Of a DNA stretch of 64,000 nt, positions 25,614 to 34,038 are shown piece after piece. Every line of letters starts with the position of its first letter. Within the stretch, counting starts at the first letter, position 1. The notes below the pieces were generated by a model. The model made no database searches. It was not told the origin of the DNA and saw nothing but the letters and a program-made list of their open reading frames with translations. Source of the stretch: JAFCUW01 sp049898325 (lineage in GTDB: Bacteria; Pseudomonadota; Gammaproteobacteria; Burkholderiales; Burkholderiaceae_D); NCBI RefSeq assembly GCF_049898325.1, contig NZ_JAFCXL010000021.1, positions 26,919 through 90,918 on the forward strand. Direction: 5' to 3'. Position numbers and translations under genes: made by a program.

Positions 25614-28469
25614 TTATTTGGTCAGGATGAAGCCCTTGAGCTTCGAAAATGCCGTTTCCAGCAACTCTTTCTGCTGCGCGTAGTGCTTGTCGTAGTAACC
25701 GACCGCAGGCGAAGCCGAAGCGGGACGACCGGCATACGCCAGGCGCTGGCCCGACTCCAGGCTCTCGAAGATGTTGTGCTGGATCTGGAACCATGGGCCC
25801 TGATTTTGCGGCTCATCCTGTGCCCAAACCAGCTCGTTCAAGTTGGGGAACTTCTTCAGTTCGGCCGCGAACGACTTGTGCGGGAACGGATACAACTGTT
25901 CGACGCGGATGATGGCCGTGTCCAGCTGGTTGCGGGTCTTGCGCTGGTTGACCAGGTCGTAGTAGACCTTGCCCGAGCAGGCGATGACGCGCTTGACCTT
26001 CTTGGCGTCGATTTTCTCGTCGACTTCGCCGATCACGGTCTGGAAACCGCCCTTGGCCAGTTCGCCCAGCGCCGAGCCGGCATCCTTGTTACGCAGCAGC
26101 GATTTCGGCGTCATGATGACGAGCGGCTTGCGGAACTGGCGCACCATCTGGCGACGCAGCAAGTGGAAGATCTGTGCGGCCGAGGTCGGCTGCACCACTT
26201 GCATATTGTTGTCGGCGCACAGTTGCAGGAAACGCTCGGGACGGGCCGACGAGTGTTCCGGGCCCTGGCCTTCGTAACCGTGCGGCAGCATCATCACCAG
26301 GCCCGAAGCGCGGCCCCACTTGACTTCGCCGGAGCTGATGAACTGGTCGATGACGACCTGGGCGCCGTTGGCGAAGTCGCCGAACTGGGCTTCCCAGATG
26401 GTCAGCGTGTTCGGCTCGGCCGTCGAATAACCGTATTCGAACGCCAGCACCGCTTCTTCCGACAGCACCGAGTCGATCACCGTGAACGGCGCCTGGCCTT
26501 CGCTGACGTTTTGCAGCGGCACGTAGGTGCCCGCATCCCAGCGCTCGCGGTTCTGATCGTGCAGCACGGCGTGGCGGTGCACGAAGGTGCCGCGGCCCGC
26601 ATCCTGGCCCGTCAGGCGGATCGCGTAACCGGACGCCACCAGCGACGCGTAGGCCAGGTGTTCGCCCATGCCCCAGTCGAGGTTCAGTTCGCCGCGACCC
26701 ATGGTGGCGCGGTCGCCCAGCACTTTTTCAACCAGGGTGTGGGCCTTGAAGTTGTCCGGCAAGGTGGTGATGCGCAGCGCCAGGCGTTTCAGTTCCGTCA
26801 GCGGCACGGCCGTGTCGGCGCTGTCGGTCCATTTCTTGTTCAGGAACGGCAGCCAGTCGACGGCGTACTTGTTCTTGAAATTGGAGATGACAGGATCGAC
26901 CGTGTGCTTGCCGGCGTCCATGGCATCGCGGAACGCTGCGACCATCTTGTCGCCGCCGTCGGCCGGCAGGGTGCCCTGGGCGATCAGCTTGTCCGCGTAC
27001 AGCTTGCGGGTGCCCGGGTGCTGGGCGATTTTCTTGTACATCAGCGGCTGGGTCAGCGCGGGCGTGTCCTGCTCGTTGTGGCCCAGTTTGCGGTAGCTGA
27101 TGATGTCGAGGACGATGTCCTTCTTGAACTGCACGCGGTAGTCGAGCGCGATCTGGGTCGCCAGCACCACCGCTTCCGGGTCATCGCTGTTGATGTGCAG
27201 GACGGGCGCTTCGATCATCTTGACCACGTCCGAGCAGTACAGGGTCGAACGGGCGTCGCGCGGGTCCGAGGTGGTAAAGCCGATCTGGTTGTTGATGACG
27301 ATGTGCACGGTGCCGCCGGTGCCGTAGCCACGGGTTTGCGCCAGGTTCAGCGTTTCCATCACCACGCCCTGGCCGGCAAAGGCGGCGTCGCCGTGCACCA
27401 GGATCGGCAGCACTTGCGCGCCGTCCTTGTCGCCGCGACGGTCCATGCGCGCCTTGACCGAACCCTCGACGACCGGGTTGACGATCTCCAGGTGGGACGG
27501 ATTGAAGGCCAGCGACAGGTGGACGGGGCCGCCAGCGGTCGAGATATCGCTCGAGAAGCCCTGGTGGTACTTGACGTCGCCCGACGGCAGGTCGTCGCCG
27601 TGCTTGCCTTCGAATTCTTCGAACAGTTCCTGCGGCGACTTGCCCAGGGTATTGACCAGCACGTTCAGGCGGCCGCGGTGGGCCATGCCGATGACGATTT
27701 CCTGCACGCCGTTTTCGCCGGCGCGCTGGATGGTTTCATCGATCGAGGCGATGAACGATTCCGAGCCTTCCAGCGAGAAGCGCTTCTGGCCCACGTAGCG
27801 GGTGTGCAGATAGCGCTCAAGGCCTTCGGCGGCCGTCAGGCGGTCGAGGATGTGCAGTTTTTTCTCGGCCGAGAACGACGGCGTCGAGCGGATCGATTCG
27901 AGCTTTTCCTGCAGCCAGCGCTTTTCGGCCGGGTCGCTGATGTACATGAACTCAGCGCCGATCGAACGGCAATAGGTGTCGCGCAAGAAGTTGAGCAAGT
28001 CGCGCAGCGACGCCGTTTCCTGGCCAAAATAGGTATTGCTGATGTTGAAGACGGTGTCGAGATCGGCGTCGGTGAAGCCGTAGAAGGCAGGCTGCAATTC
28101 CGGGATTTCAGGACGTTCCTGGCGTTGCAGGGGGTCCAGGTTGGCCCATTGCGAGCCGAGGTAACGGTAAGCGGCGATCAACTGGGTGACGGCGACGCGC
28201 TTGCGGCCCATTTCAGCGTCGGTGGAGGCGGCGACGACGCGCATCGGGCCCTGCTTGGCGCGCTCGGCGAACGAGGCGATGACGGAGGCGTGGGCCACGT
28301 CGGGTTTGTTGGAACCATCGACGGCCGGCACATTCTGCATCGAGTCGAAATAGGCGCGCCAGTTGTCGGGCACCGAGCCGGGATTGTCGAGGTAGGCCTC
28401 GTATAACTCTTCTACGTAGGGCGCATTACCGCCGAACAGATACGAGTTCGCTGTCTGTTGTTGCATCAT
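25614..28469 (-). CDS. odhA: 2-oxoglutarate dehydrogenase E1 component
   Basis: A thiamine-diphosphate enzyme of about 951 residues that decarboxylates 2-oxoglutarate and loads succinyl groups on OdhB. Visible features are the N-terminal E2-binding segment (SYLFGGNAPYVEELYEAY), the ThDP site (MAHRGRLNVLVNTLGK, then LVHGDAAFAGQGVV and NNQIGFTTSDP) and the transketolase-like C-terminal half (FRGTFVHRHAV type). The ATG at 28469 is preferred: AAGGTGA lies a few bases upstream, whereas the in-frame GTG at 28478 is inside that ribosome-binding site. It is first in odhA-odhB-pspC-lpdA. Confidence 0.96.
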   Translation of the reverse strand: MMQQQTANSYLFGGNAPYVEELYEAYLDNPGSVPDNWRAYFDSMQNVPAVDGSNKPDVAHASVIASFAERAKQGPMRVVAASTDAEMGRKRVAVTQLIAAYRYLGSQWANLDPLQRQERPEIPELQPAFYGFTDADLDTVFNISNTYFGQETASLRDLLNFLRDTYCRSIGAEFMYISDPAEKRWLQEKLESIRSTPSFSAEKKLHILDRLTAAEGLERYLHTRYVGQKRFSLEGSESFIASIDETIQRAGENGVQEIVIGMAHRGRLNVLVNTLGKSPQELFEEFEGKHGDDLPSGDVKYHQGFSSDISTAGGPVHLSLAFNPSHLEIVNPVVEGSVKARMDRRGDKDGAQVLPILVHGDAAFAGQGVVMETLNLAQTRGYGTGGTVHIVINNQIGFTTSDPRDARSTLYCSDVVKMIEAPVLHINSDDPEAVVLATQIALDYRVQFKKDIVLDIISYRKLGHNEQDTPALTQPLMYKKIAQHPGTRKLYADKLIAQGTLPADGGDKMVAAFRDAMDAGKHTVDPVISNFKNKYAVDWLPFLNKKWTDSADTAVPLTELKRLALRITTLPDNFKAHTLVEKVLGDRATMGRGELNLDWGMGEHLAYASLVASGYAIRLTGQDAGRGTFVHRHAVLHDQNRERWDAGTYVPLQNVSEGQAPFTVIDSVLSEEAVLAFEYGYSTAEPNTLTIWEAQFGDFANGAQVVIDQFISSGEVKWGRASGLVMMLPHGYEGQGPEHSSARPERFLQLCADNNMQVVQPTSAAQIFHLLRRQMVRQFRKPLVIMTPKSLLRNKDAGSALGELAKGGFQTVIGEVDEKIDAKKVKRVIACSGKVYYDLVNQRKTRNQLDTAIIRVEQLYPFPHKSFAAELKKFPNLNELVWAQDEPQNQGPWFQIQHNIFESLESGQRLAYAGRPASASPAVGYYDKHYAQQKELLETAFSKLKGFILTK

Positions 28470-28620
28470 CTTGCTCACCTTTCATTCGCGCTTCGCGAAA
28501 TTGGCGGGTTAATCTAACCTTCCGCGACACGGCCTGACCGGTTAGCGGATCGCACATCAAGTTGTGGGGGAAGGACATGTAATACGGAATTTCTGAGACC
28601 CGCCAGCATAGCATGCAAAC
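28470..28620 (-). ncRNA. Structured 5' leader of odhA, candidate sucA-type RNA element
   Basis: Just upstream of odhA on the minus strand, three nested or adjacent pairings are visible. An 8-bp long-range pairing joins 28502-28509 to 28598-28605 (TGGCGGGT with ACCCGCCA). Inside or next to it are a hairpin at 28507-28519 (GGTTA/TAACC, alternative to part of the long pairing) and a perfect 6-bp hairpin at 28485-28499 (TTCGCG/CGCGAA) ending about 5 bases before the ribosome-binding site. A cis-regulatory sucA RNA motif is known upstream of sucA in Burkholderiales; I infer this may be a member but could not test a covariance model. Confidence 0.45.
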
Positions 28621-28729
28621 TTCCCATGCGTCATGAGTGTGGATGAGAAAAGCTGATGATGTTGCATTTGGTTACGCCTGCGGCGACGCGCTCCCGCCAC
28701 CGCGCCGCGAACGGCGTGGACATCCGGAT

Positions 28730-28747
28730 CTAGATAATTTATTCTAG
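28730..28747. promoter_or_regulatory. Inverted repeat upstream of the BlaI-type regulator
   Basis: CTAGA and TCTAG arms flank an 8-bp AT-rich spacer, ending 4 bp before the ATG. This position would allow autorepression by the encoded regulator; the match to a BlaI/MecI operator is unproven. Confidence 0.4.
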
Positions 28748-28751
28748 TGCC

Positions 28752-29123
28752 ATGTCCACGCCTCCAAAACCCACCCCCGCCGAGCTGGAAATGCTGGGCG
28801 TGCTCTGGCAACACGGTGCCGCCACCGCCAAGCAGGTGCATGCCGCCATGGCTGCCGCGCGCCCCGACATGGCCTACGCCACCGTGCTGCGGCAACTGCA
28901 AGTGATGCACACGAAGGGCCTGCTCACGCGCGACGAACACCAGCGCGCCCACGTCTACGCGCCCGCGCAGGCGCAGGACGCGCTGCAATCGGGCCTGCTC
29001 AAGGACTTGATCCGCAAGGCCTTCTCCGGTTCCGGCAAGGACCTGGTGCTGGCCGCCCTGCGCGGCCACGTGACGCCGAAGGAGCGGGCGGAAATCCAGG
29101 CGATACTCGACCGCGAAAGTTAA
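28752..29123 (+). CDS. BlaI/MecI/CopY family transcriptional regulator
   Basis: A 123-residue winged-helix repressor. The DNA-binding domain reads PTPAELEMLGVLWQHGAAT and then MAYATVLRQLQVMHTKGLL, and the C-terminal helical half (KDLIRKAFSGSGKDLVLAAL) is the dimerisation region where BlaR1-type proteases cut. BlaI genes usually sit next to a blaR1/M56 peptidase gene, but none is nearby, so this one is an orphan. Its stop codon overlaps the stop of the convergent outer-membrane protein gene. No clear ribosome-binding site is seen; the inverted repeat occupies that position. Confidence 0.88.
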   Translation: MSTPPKPTPAELEMLGVLWQHGAATAKQVHAAMAAARPDMAYATVLRQLQVMHTKGLLTRDEHQRAHVYAPAQAQDALQSGLLKDLIRKAFSGSGKDLVLAALRGHVTPKERAEIQAILDRES

Positions 29124-30088
29124 AACACCTTGCCCAGGCCCAGCAACAGCACGTCCGAGTCGCGGTGATAGCCGGTGATCACGCGACTCCAGCTCAGTTG
29201 GGTGCGCCAGGCAGGCGTCAGGCGGTAGCGCATGCCGATGGTAACGATCGGCACCATCCGGGTATCCGACGAGGCCGCCGTGCTGTCGCGATCGTCGCGG
29301 TCGCGCATCAGGTAGCCGCCGCCCCCCAGTTCCAGCACGGTGCGGTCGGTGAACGGGCGCAGCAACCATAACTGGGCGGCGATGCCGCGCCGCTGGGCCA
29401 GGCCGATCTTGCCCTCGTTGAGCGCCGTCACGCTCCATTCCATGTTTTGCGTCACCGTGTCGCGGTATTCCAGGCCATACGAGCGCGCGCGTTCGGAATC
29501 GAAACTGTTGACGATGGCCTGGCCGCCCAGCACCATCAGCAGGCGGTCGCCGGCCCGCTCGGTGCGCTGGCGCTCGCGGTCAGGCACCTGGTCCAATTCA
29601 TAGCCCAGGCCGATCAGCACGCTGTTGGAATTGCCGGCGCCCCTGGCATGCACGTGGTTGATACGCGCTTCCACATAGCTGCGCCTGGCCAGGTGCCACT
29701 TGGCGCCGACACTGGCCAGCACGCCCCAGCCATGATCGTTCTGGTATTCCGCGAAAGCGCCCTTGCCGATGGTGGTGTCGAAATAATAATAGGGCCCCAC
29801 GCCGATGGAGAACGACGCCCCCCGCTGTGGAACGGGCGTGTGCAGCCAGCCCTGCATGGCCAGGCCGTCGCGGTGATGGCGGCTGGGATGGCCCTCGTTG
29901 AGGTATTCGGCGCTGAGCCCGACGACCTCGTTGACGCGCTGCGCGAAACTGAGCTGCACCGCGAACGAGCGTTCGTCCACCTTGTGATTGTCGAGGCTGC
30001 CAACGAGCAGGGAGGTATCCTGGGCGGCGGTAAAGCCGCTGGCCAGTGCCAGGCCCAGGGCCGGGGCGAGCAGGTGGTGACGATGCAT
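29120..30088 (-). CDS. Putative outer-membrane beta-barrel protein, function unknown
   Basis: A 322-residue protein with a signal peptide (MHRHHLLAPALGLALASGFT, cleavage near AAQ) and a mature region of alternating amphipathic strands with Tyr/Trp girdles (FSIGVGPYYYFDTTIG, WGVLASVGAKWHLARRSYVE). The last residues, VLLLGLGKVF, end in Phe as expected for a BAM substrate. No family can be named with confidence. The start at 30088 is chosen because it begins a good signal peptide; the open frame extends upstream without coding character. It is convergent with and overlaps the stop of the BlaI-type gene. Confidence 0.7.
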   Translation of the reverse strand: MHRHHLLAPALGLALASGFTAAQDTSLLVGSLDNHKVDERSFAVQLSFAQRVNEVVGLSAEYLNEGHPSRHHRDGLAMQGWLHTPVPQRGASFSIGVGPYYYFDTTIGKGAFAEYQNDHGWGVLASVGAKWHLARRSYVEARINHVHARGAGNSNSVLIGLGYELDQVPDRERQRTERAGDRLLMVLGGQAIVNSFDSERARSYGLEYRDTVTQNMEWSVTALNEGKIGLAQRRGIAAQLWLLRPFTDRTVLELGGGGYLMRDRDDRDSTAASSDTRMVPIVTIGMRYRLTPAWRTQLSWSRVITGYHRDSDVLLLGLGKVF

Positions 30089-30190
30089 GGTGCGCCTTAT
30101 GAATACAGCATGGTCATGGCGGTCCAGTCCGGTTTCCTGGTCGCATGAAGGTGCTGATCGGTACTGGCCAAAGCCCCGCGATTTCGCCGC

Positions 30191-30210
30191 GCGCCCGTAC
30201 ATACGGGCGC
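30191..30210. other. Perfect hairpin upstream of the outer-membrane protein gene
   Basis: GCGCCCGTA and TACGGGCGC form a 9-bp stem with a 2-nt loop in the 196-bp gap between gluQ and the barrel gene. There is no T-tract on either strand. Confidence 0.5.
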
Positions 30211-30246
30211 CGTTCAATGTGACAGGGCTTGACCGAAAGGCGCGAT

Positions 30247-30266
30247 CATAGCTCGAAATAGCTATG
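30247..30266. promoter_or_regulatory. Inverted repeat between gluQ and the barrel gene
   Basis: CATAGCT and AGCTATG are perfect 7-bp arms with a 6-bp spacer, in the same gap. It could be an operator for the barrel gene. Confidence 0.35.
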
Positions 30267-30284
30267 CGTGCTGCGTGGACCTGT

Positions 30285-31199
30285 TCAACCGTGCAGCACG
30301 GGCGCGTGCTGGTGCGCCTGCAGCTTGCACGCCCAGGCCGGCACGGCAGCGCGCCAGAACGCCGCCAGGCCATCGACCGCACCGAGCCACGGCGCCAGCC
30401 CCAGCGCCGCTGCCGCCGCCAGCAGCACCCGCAGCACGGCCGCGTCGTCGTGGGCGGTGACGGCCTCTGCCCCCGTTTGCTTGGACAATTTTTCGCCGCG
30501 CGCGTTGCGCAGCACGGGCACGTGCAGGTAACGCGGGGTCGGCAGCTGCAATAGCCGCTGCAGGTAGATCTGGCGGGGCGTCGAGTCGAGCAGGTCGGCG
30601 CCCCGCACCACGTCGGTGATGCCCTGGGCGGCATCGTCGACCACCACCGCCAGCTGGTAGGCCCAGTAACCGTCGCCCCGTTGCAGGATAAAATCGCCGG
30701 CGTCGCGCGCCAGTTGCGCGTCGACGGGGCCGGCGCAGCGGTCGATGAATCCGATGGCGTCCTCGCCCGCTGCGGGCACGCGCAGGCGCAGGCTGCGCGC
30801 CAGCTTGCCCGGCGCGATGCCGTGGCGGCAGGTGCCCGGATAGATCGCCGAACCGTCCGCCGCCAGAGCCAGCCGCGAATCGGCGATTTCGCGGCGGTTG
30901 CAGCCGCAGGGATAGACCAGCGCGCCGAGCCGCGCGCAGGCGGCCTGGTACAGGTCCGTGCGGCGGCTTTGCCACACCACCTCGCCATCCCACTGCATGC
31001 CCAGCCGGGCCAACAGCGCCAGCGCCGCGTCGGCGGCGCCGGCCACGCTGCGGCCTTCGTCGACATCCTCGATGCGCACCAGCCACTGGCCGCCATGCAC
31101 TTTCGCATCGAGATAGCTGGCCAGCGCCGCCACCAGCGAGCCGGCGTGCAGCGGCCCCGTCGGCGACGGCGCGAAGCGGCCGATGTAACTGGCGTTCAT
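30285..31199 (-). CDS. gluQ: Glutamyl-Q tRNA(Asp) synthetase
   Basis: A 304-residue truncated GluRS paralogue that attaches glutamate to queuosine in tRNA-Asp. The class I HIGH-type signature is in RFAPSPTGPLHAGSLVAAL and the KMSKS-type loop is KLSKQTG. Four zinc-type ligands are seen around YPCGCNRREIA. The anticodon-binding domain of GluRS is absent, as expected. It is 7 bp after the NTF2-like gene, so they may be co-transcribed. Confidence 0.94.
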   Translation of the reverse strand: MNASYIGRFAPSPTGPLHAGSLVAALASYLDAKVHGGQWLVRIEDVDEGRSVAGAADAALALLARLGMQWDGEVVWQSRRTDLYQAACARLGALVYPCGCNRREIADSRLALAADGSAIYPGTCRHGIAPGKLARSLRLRVPAAGEDAIGFIDRCAGPVDAQLARDAGDFILQRGDGYWAYQLAVVVDDAAQGITDVVRGADLLDSTPRQIYLQRLLQLPTPRYLHVPVLRNARGEKLSKQTGAEAVTAHDDAAVLRVLLAAAAALGLAPWLGAVDGLAAFWRAAVPAWACKLQAHQHAPVLHG

Positions 31200-31206
31200 C
31201 GCGCCT

Positions 31207-31710
31207 CTATTTCGCGGCGGCCTTGTTGGCGTGCGCCGTGATCAGGTCGGTCACCGACTTGCCCAGTTCGTTCGGCACCGCCATCGACAGCTGATAGTGT
31301 TCGATTTCAAACCCATTGGCGGTCTTGCGTAGCACGCCGCTGGCCTGGCACGGCCCCATCTGGGTATCGAGCAATTCGTCGAACCAGACGATCTTGCCGT
31401 CGCCACTGGTGTAGACATTGCGGGAGACAGCCTTGAACGCCCATGCGGACTTCTTGTCGAAATACGGCTTGGCCCAGGTTTCAAAGGCAGCCTTGCCCCA
31501 CAGTTCCGTCTTGTCGGTGCCGATATACACGCCGTCGGCGGCGATCTTGTCGAAATACGCCATGCGGGCATGGGCGGCGTCGTCGTGCCAGGCGTCGATA
31601 AAGGCGCTCACCTGCCGGCTCAGCGCCGGGTCCGCACTGGCGGCAAACACGCCGGGCGCCGACAGCGACAAAGTACAGGCGGCAACAACAGCAAGGACGC
31701 GGCGTTTCAT
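31207..31710 (-). CDS. Exported NTF2-like (SnoaL/DUF4440-type) protein
   Basis: A 167-residue protein with a signal peptide (MKRRVLAVVAACTLSLSA, cleavage near VFAAS). The mature region (VSAFIDAWHDDAAHARMAYF, then DGVYIGTDKTELWGKAAFE and GKIVWFDELLD) has the cone-shaped NTF2-like fold pattern. Such domains bind small ligands or act as enzymes; no specific function can be assigned. It is upstream of gluQ with a 7-bp gap. Confidence 0.8.
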   Translation of the reverse strand: MKRRVLAVVAACTLSLSAPGVFAASADPALSRQVSAFIDAWHDDAAHARMAYFDKIAADGVYIGTDKTELWGKAAFETWAKPYFDKKSAWAFKAVSRNVYTSGDGKIVWFDELLDTQMGPCQASGVLRKTANGFEIEHYQLSMAVPNELGKSVTDLITAHANKAAAK

Positions 31711-31861
31711 GGGGGCTCCAGGGTCAACACCGGGACAATCCGGCGCGCCGATTGTACACCGGCCACGCCCGCTGACGAAGGTCGAAATCTTTCATGTAAA
31801 TCACTATTCTGCGCTACATTAACGCACCGGCACCCCGGACAATTGCCTGCCAAGGAAGCCC

Positions 31862-32227
31862 ATGTTTGTCATTGCCGATCTTGCCCTGCCCCCTGTTGTG
31901 CAATCGAGCGCGCCAACGAGCGTCCTGATCAGCGAACAGTGGGCGGCACCGCCCGCGCCGGTCCCGCGCACCATCCTGGTCGATCCCCGCATCAGCGAGG
32001 CGGTGGCCGCCGTCGTCGCCGCCGCGCCCGAGCGGGAGACGGCGCCCAACCAGCAGGGCACGCTGCAGCGGGTGGTGATCAGCGCGGCGGCCAGCGAAAA
32101 ATTCGCCCGCGATTTCAGCGAGGCCAAGGTGGCGCCCTGCCTGTCACCGTCGACGGGCGGGCTGGGCCTGCTGGCCATCCCCGTCATCGCCGTGCAGGCG
32201 CTGCGGGGCAAATGCCTGATGCCCTAG
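31862..32227 (+). CDS. Hypothetical protein
   Basis: A 121-residue product, Ala/Pro/Val-rich in the first half and ending GGLGLLAIPVIAVQALRGKC. No domain is recognised. A single short hydrophobic stretch near the C-terminus could be a membrane segment. Coding character is moderate, and a terminator follows the stop by 14 bp, which supports a real transcript. It is divergent from the NTF2-like gene. Confidence 0.55.
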   Translation: MFVIADLALPPVVQSSAPTSVLISEQWAAPPAPVPRTILVDPRISEAVAAVVAAAPERETAPNQQGTLQRVVISAAASEKFARDFSEAKVAPCLSPSTGGLGLLAIPVIAVQALRGKCLMP

Positions 32228-32240
32228 CAATCAGCCCATA

Positions 32241-32268
32241 AAAAAAGCGGACCGAAGTCCGCTTTTTT
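32241..32268. terminator. Bidirectional intrinsic terminator before gltA end
   Basis: AAAAAAGCGGAC and GTCCGCTTTTTT form a stem around a short loop, with A- and T-tracts on either side. It can end both the hypothetical gene and the minus-strand sdh-gltA transcript. Confidence 0.9.
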
Positions 32269-32284
32269 GCAAGCACAAAACCGA

Positions 32285-33586
32285 TTAACGCTGGTCGATC
32301 GCCGGCACATCGCGCACGGTGGCGCCGATGAACAACTGGCGTGGACGGCCGATTTTCTGTTCCGGATCAGCGATCATTTCGTTCCACTGGGCGATCCAGC
32401 CGATGGTGCGGGCCATGGCGAAGATGCCGGTGAACAGCGACACGGGGATGCCCAGCGCCGACTGCACGATACCCGAGTAGAAATCGACGTTCGGGTACAG
32501 CTTGCGCGAGACGAAATATTCGTCTTCCAGGGCGATTTTTTCCAGCGCCATGGCCAGCTTGAACAAAGGGTCGTCGTGCAGGCCCAGTTCGTCGAGCACT
32601 TCGTGGCAGGTTTCGCGCATGAGCTTGGCGCGGGGGTCGAAGTTCTTGTACACGCGGTGACCAAAACCCATCAGCTTGACGCCGGAGTTCTTGTCTTTGA
32701 CTTTTTCGATGAACGCAGGAATGTTCTCGACGGAGCCGATTTCCTTGAGCATGTTCAGTGCCGCTTCGTTGGCGCCGCCGTGGGCAGGGCCCCACAGGCA
32801 GGCGATACCGGCCGCGATACAGGCGAACGGGTTGGCACCCGACGAACCGGCCAGGCGGACGGTCGAGGTCGACGCGTTCTGCTCGTGATCGGCGTGCAGG
32901 ATCAGGATGCGGTCGAGCGCGCGCACCAGCACATCGTTGATGACGTACTCTTCGCACGGATTGCCGAACATCATGCGCATGAAATTGGCGCTGTACGACA
33001 GGTCGTTGCGCGGGTACATGAAGGGCTGGCCGATCGAGTACTTGTAGGCCATCGCGACCAGGGTCGGCATCTTGGCGATCAGGCGGATCGCGGAAATTTC
33101 GCGCTGCTGGGGATCGTTGATGTCGAGCGAATCGTGGTAGAACGAGGCGAGCGCGCCCACGGTCCCCACCAATACCGACATCGGGTGCGCGTCACGACGG
33201 AAACCGCGGAAGAAAAATTGCATCTGGTCGTGCACCATCGTGTGCTTGGTGACGGTGTCGGAGAATTCCTTGGCCTGGGCCGCGTTCGGCAGTTCGCCGT
33301 TCAGCAACAGGTAGCAGGTTTCCAGGAAGTCGCAGTTTTCCGCCAGTTGCTCGATCGGGTAGCCACGATACTGCAGCTCGCCCTTGTCGCCGTCGATGTA
33401 GGTGATCGACGAGTTGCAGGCGGCCGTCGACATGAAGCCCGGGTCGTAGGTGAATTTGCCGGTCTGGGCATACAGCTTGCGGATGTCGATGACGTCCGGG
33501 CCGACGGTGCCCTTGTAGATTGGCATGTCGATGGCCGCACTGCCATCGGAGAACGACAGGGTGGCTTTGGTATCGGAGATATTCAT
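32285..33586 (-). CDS. gltA: Citrate synthase
   Basis: A 433-residue type II citrate synthase that condenses acetyl-CoA and oxaloacetate. The active-site His is in GFGHRVYKNFDPRAKLM; other conserved segments are FDPGFMSTAACNSSITYIDG and AHGGANEAALNML. It is the last gene of the sdhC-sdhD-sdhA-sdhB-sdhE-gltA run, with a strong terminator after its stop. The gap to sdhE is 73 bp, AT-rich, and could hold a separate promoter. Confidence 0.98.
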   Translation of the reverse strand: MNISDTKATLSFSDGSAAIDMPIYKGTVGPDVIDIRKLYAQTGKFTYDPGFMSTAACNSSITYIDGDKGELQYRGYPIEQLAENCDFLETCYLLLNGELPNAAQAKEFSDTVTKHTMVHDQMQFFFRGFRRDAHPMSVLVGTVGALASFYHDSLDINDPQQREISAIRLIAKMPTLVAMAYKYSIGQPFMYPRNDLSYSANFMRMMFGNPCEEYVINDVLVRALDRILILHADHEQNASTSTVRLAGSSGANPFACIAAGIACLWGPAHGGANEAALNMLKEIGSVENIPAFIEKVKDKNSGVKLMGFGHRVYKNFDPRAKLMRETCHEVLDELGLHDDPLFKLAMALEKIALEDEYFVSRKLYPNVDFYSGIVQSALGIPVSLFTGIFAMARTIGWIAQWNEMIADPEQKIGRPRQLFIGATVRDVPAIDQR

Positions 33587-33659
33587 GGCACTTCCTTCTT
33601 GGATGCGAATTTAATATAAAAATACGGACTGCGCTTCGAGCTTGCCGCGCACACCGCCA

Positions 33660-33938
33660 CTACGCTTGCCGCAGCCGCACCAGCAAGGCGTGCACGTTGG
33701 GCAGATCGACCTCGCCTTCAGGCTCGCGGCGCGCCAGGATCAGGTCCAGCAGCGGCTGGTCAGCCAGATCGAGCAGCCGGGTCAGGGCATCGACATCGTC
33801 GTCGCTCAGGTCGTCGCCATGGGCGTCGAGAAAGCGTGTCAGGATCAGGTCGTTTTCCAGCAGCCCCCGGCGGCTGCGCCAGCGCAAGCGGGTGCGATTG
33901 GCCGGGTCGGATTGATGCGTAGTCGCGTTCGTTGTCAC
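33660..33938 (-). CDS. sdhE: Succinate dehydrogenase assembly factor SdhE
   Basis: A 92-residue protein with the SdhE/Sdh5 signature RLRWRSRRGLLENDLILTRF. SdhE promotes covalent attachment of FAD to SdhA. It lies between sdhB and gltA, a conserved betaproteobacterial position. The 100-bp gap to sdhB contains imperfect inverted repeats but no T-tract. Confidence 0.93.
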   Translation of the reverse strand: MTTNATTHQSDPANRTRLRWRSRRGLLENDLILTRFLDAHGDDLSDDDVDALTRLLDLADQPLLDLILARREPEGEVDLPNVHALLVRLRQA

Positions 33939-34038
33939 TCTTGAGTCCGATCTTGGGTCAACATCATACTCCGCCTGCCCTGCTTCGACAGTACGGTAGT
34001 AATACTGTAGTTAGTGCAACTGTTCTAGATCCGCAGGC

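Noticed and set aside
25683..28406. Plus-strand frame of about 900 codons opposite odhA
   Set aside because: Antisense of a strongly conserved enzyme gene; composition is that of a shadow frame.
33939..34038. Inverted repeats between sdhB and sdhE as a terminator
   Set aside because: Arms are short and interrupted and no T-tract follows on the coding strand, so read-through from sdh into sdhE is more likely.
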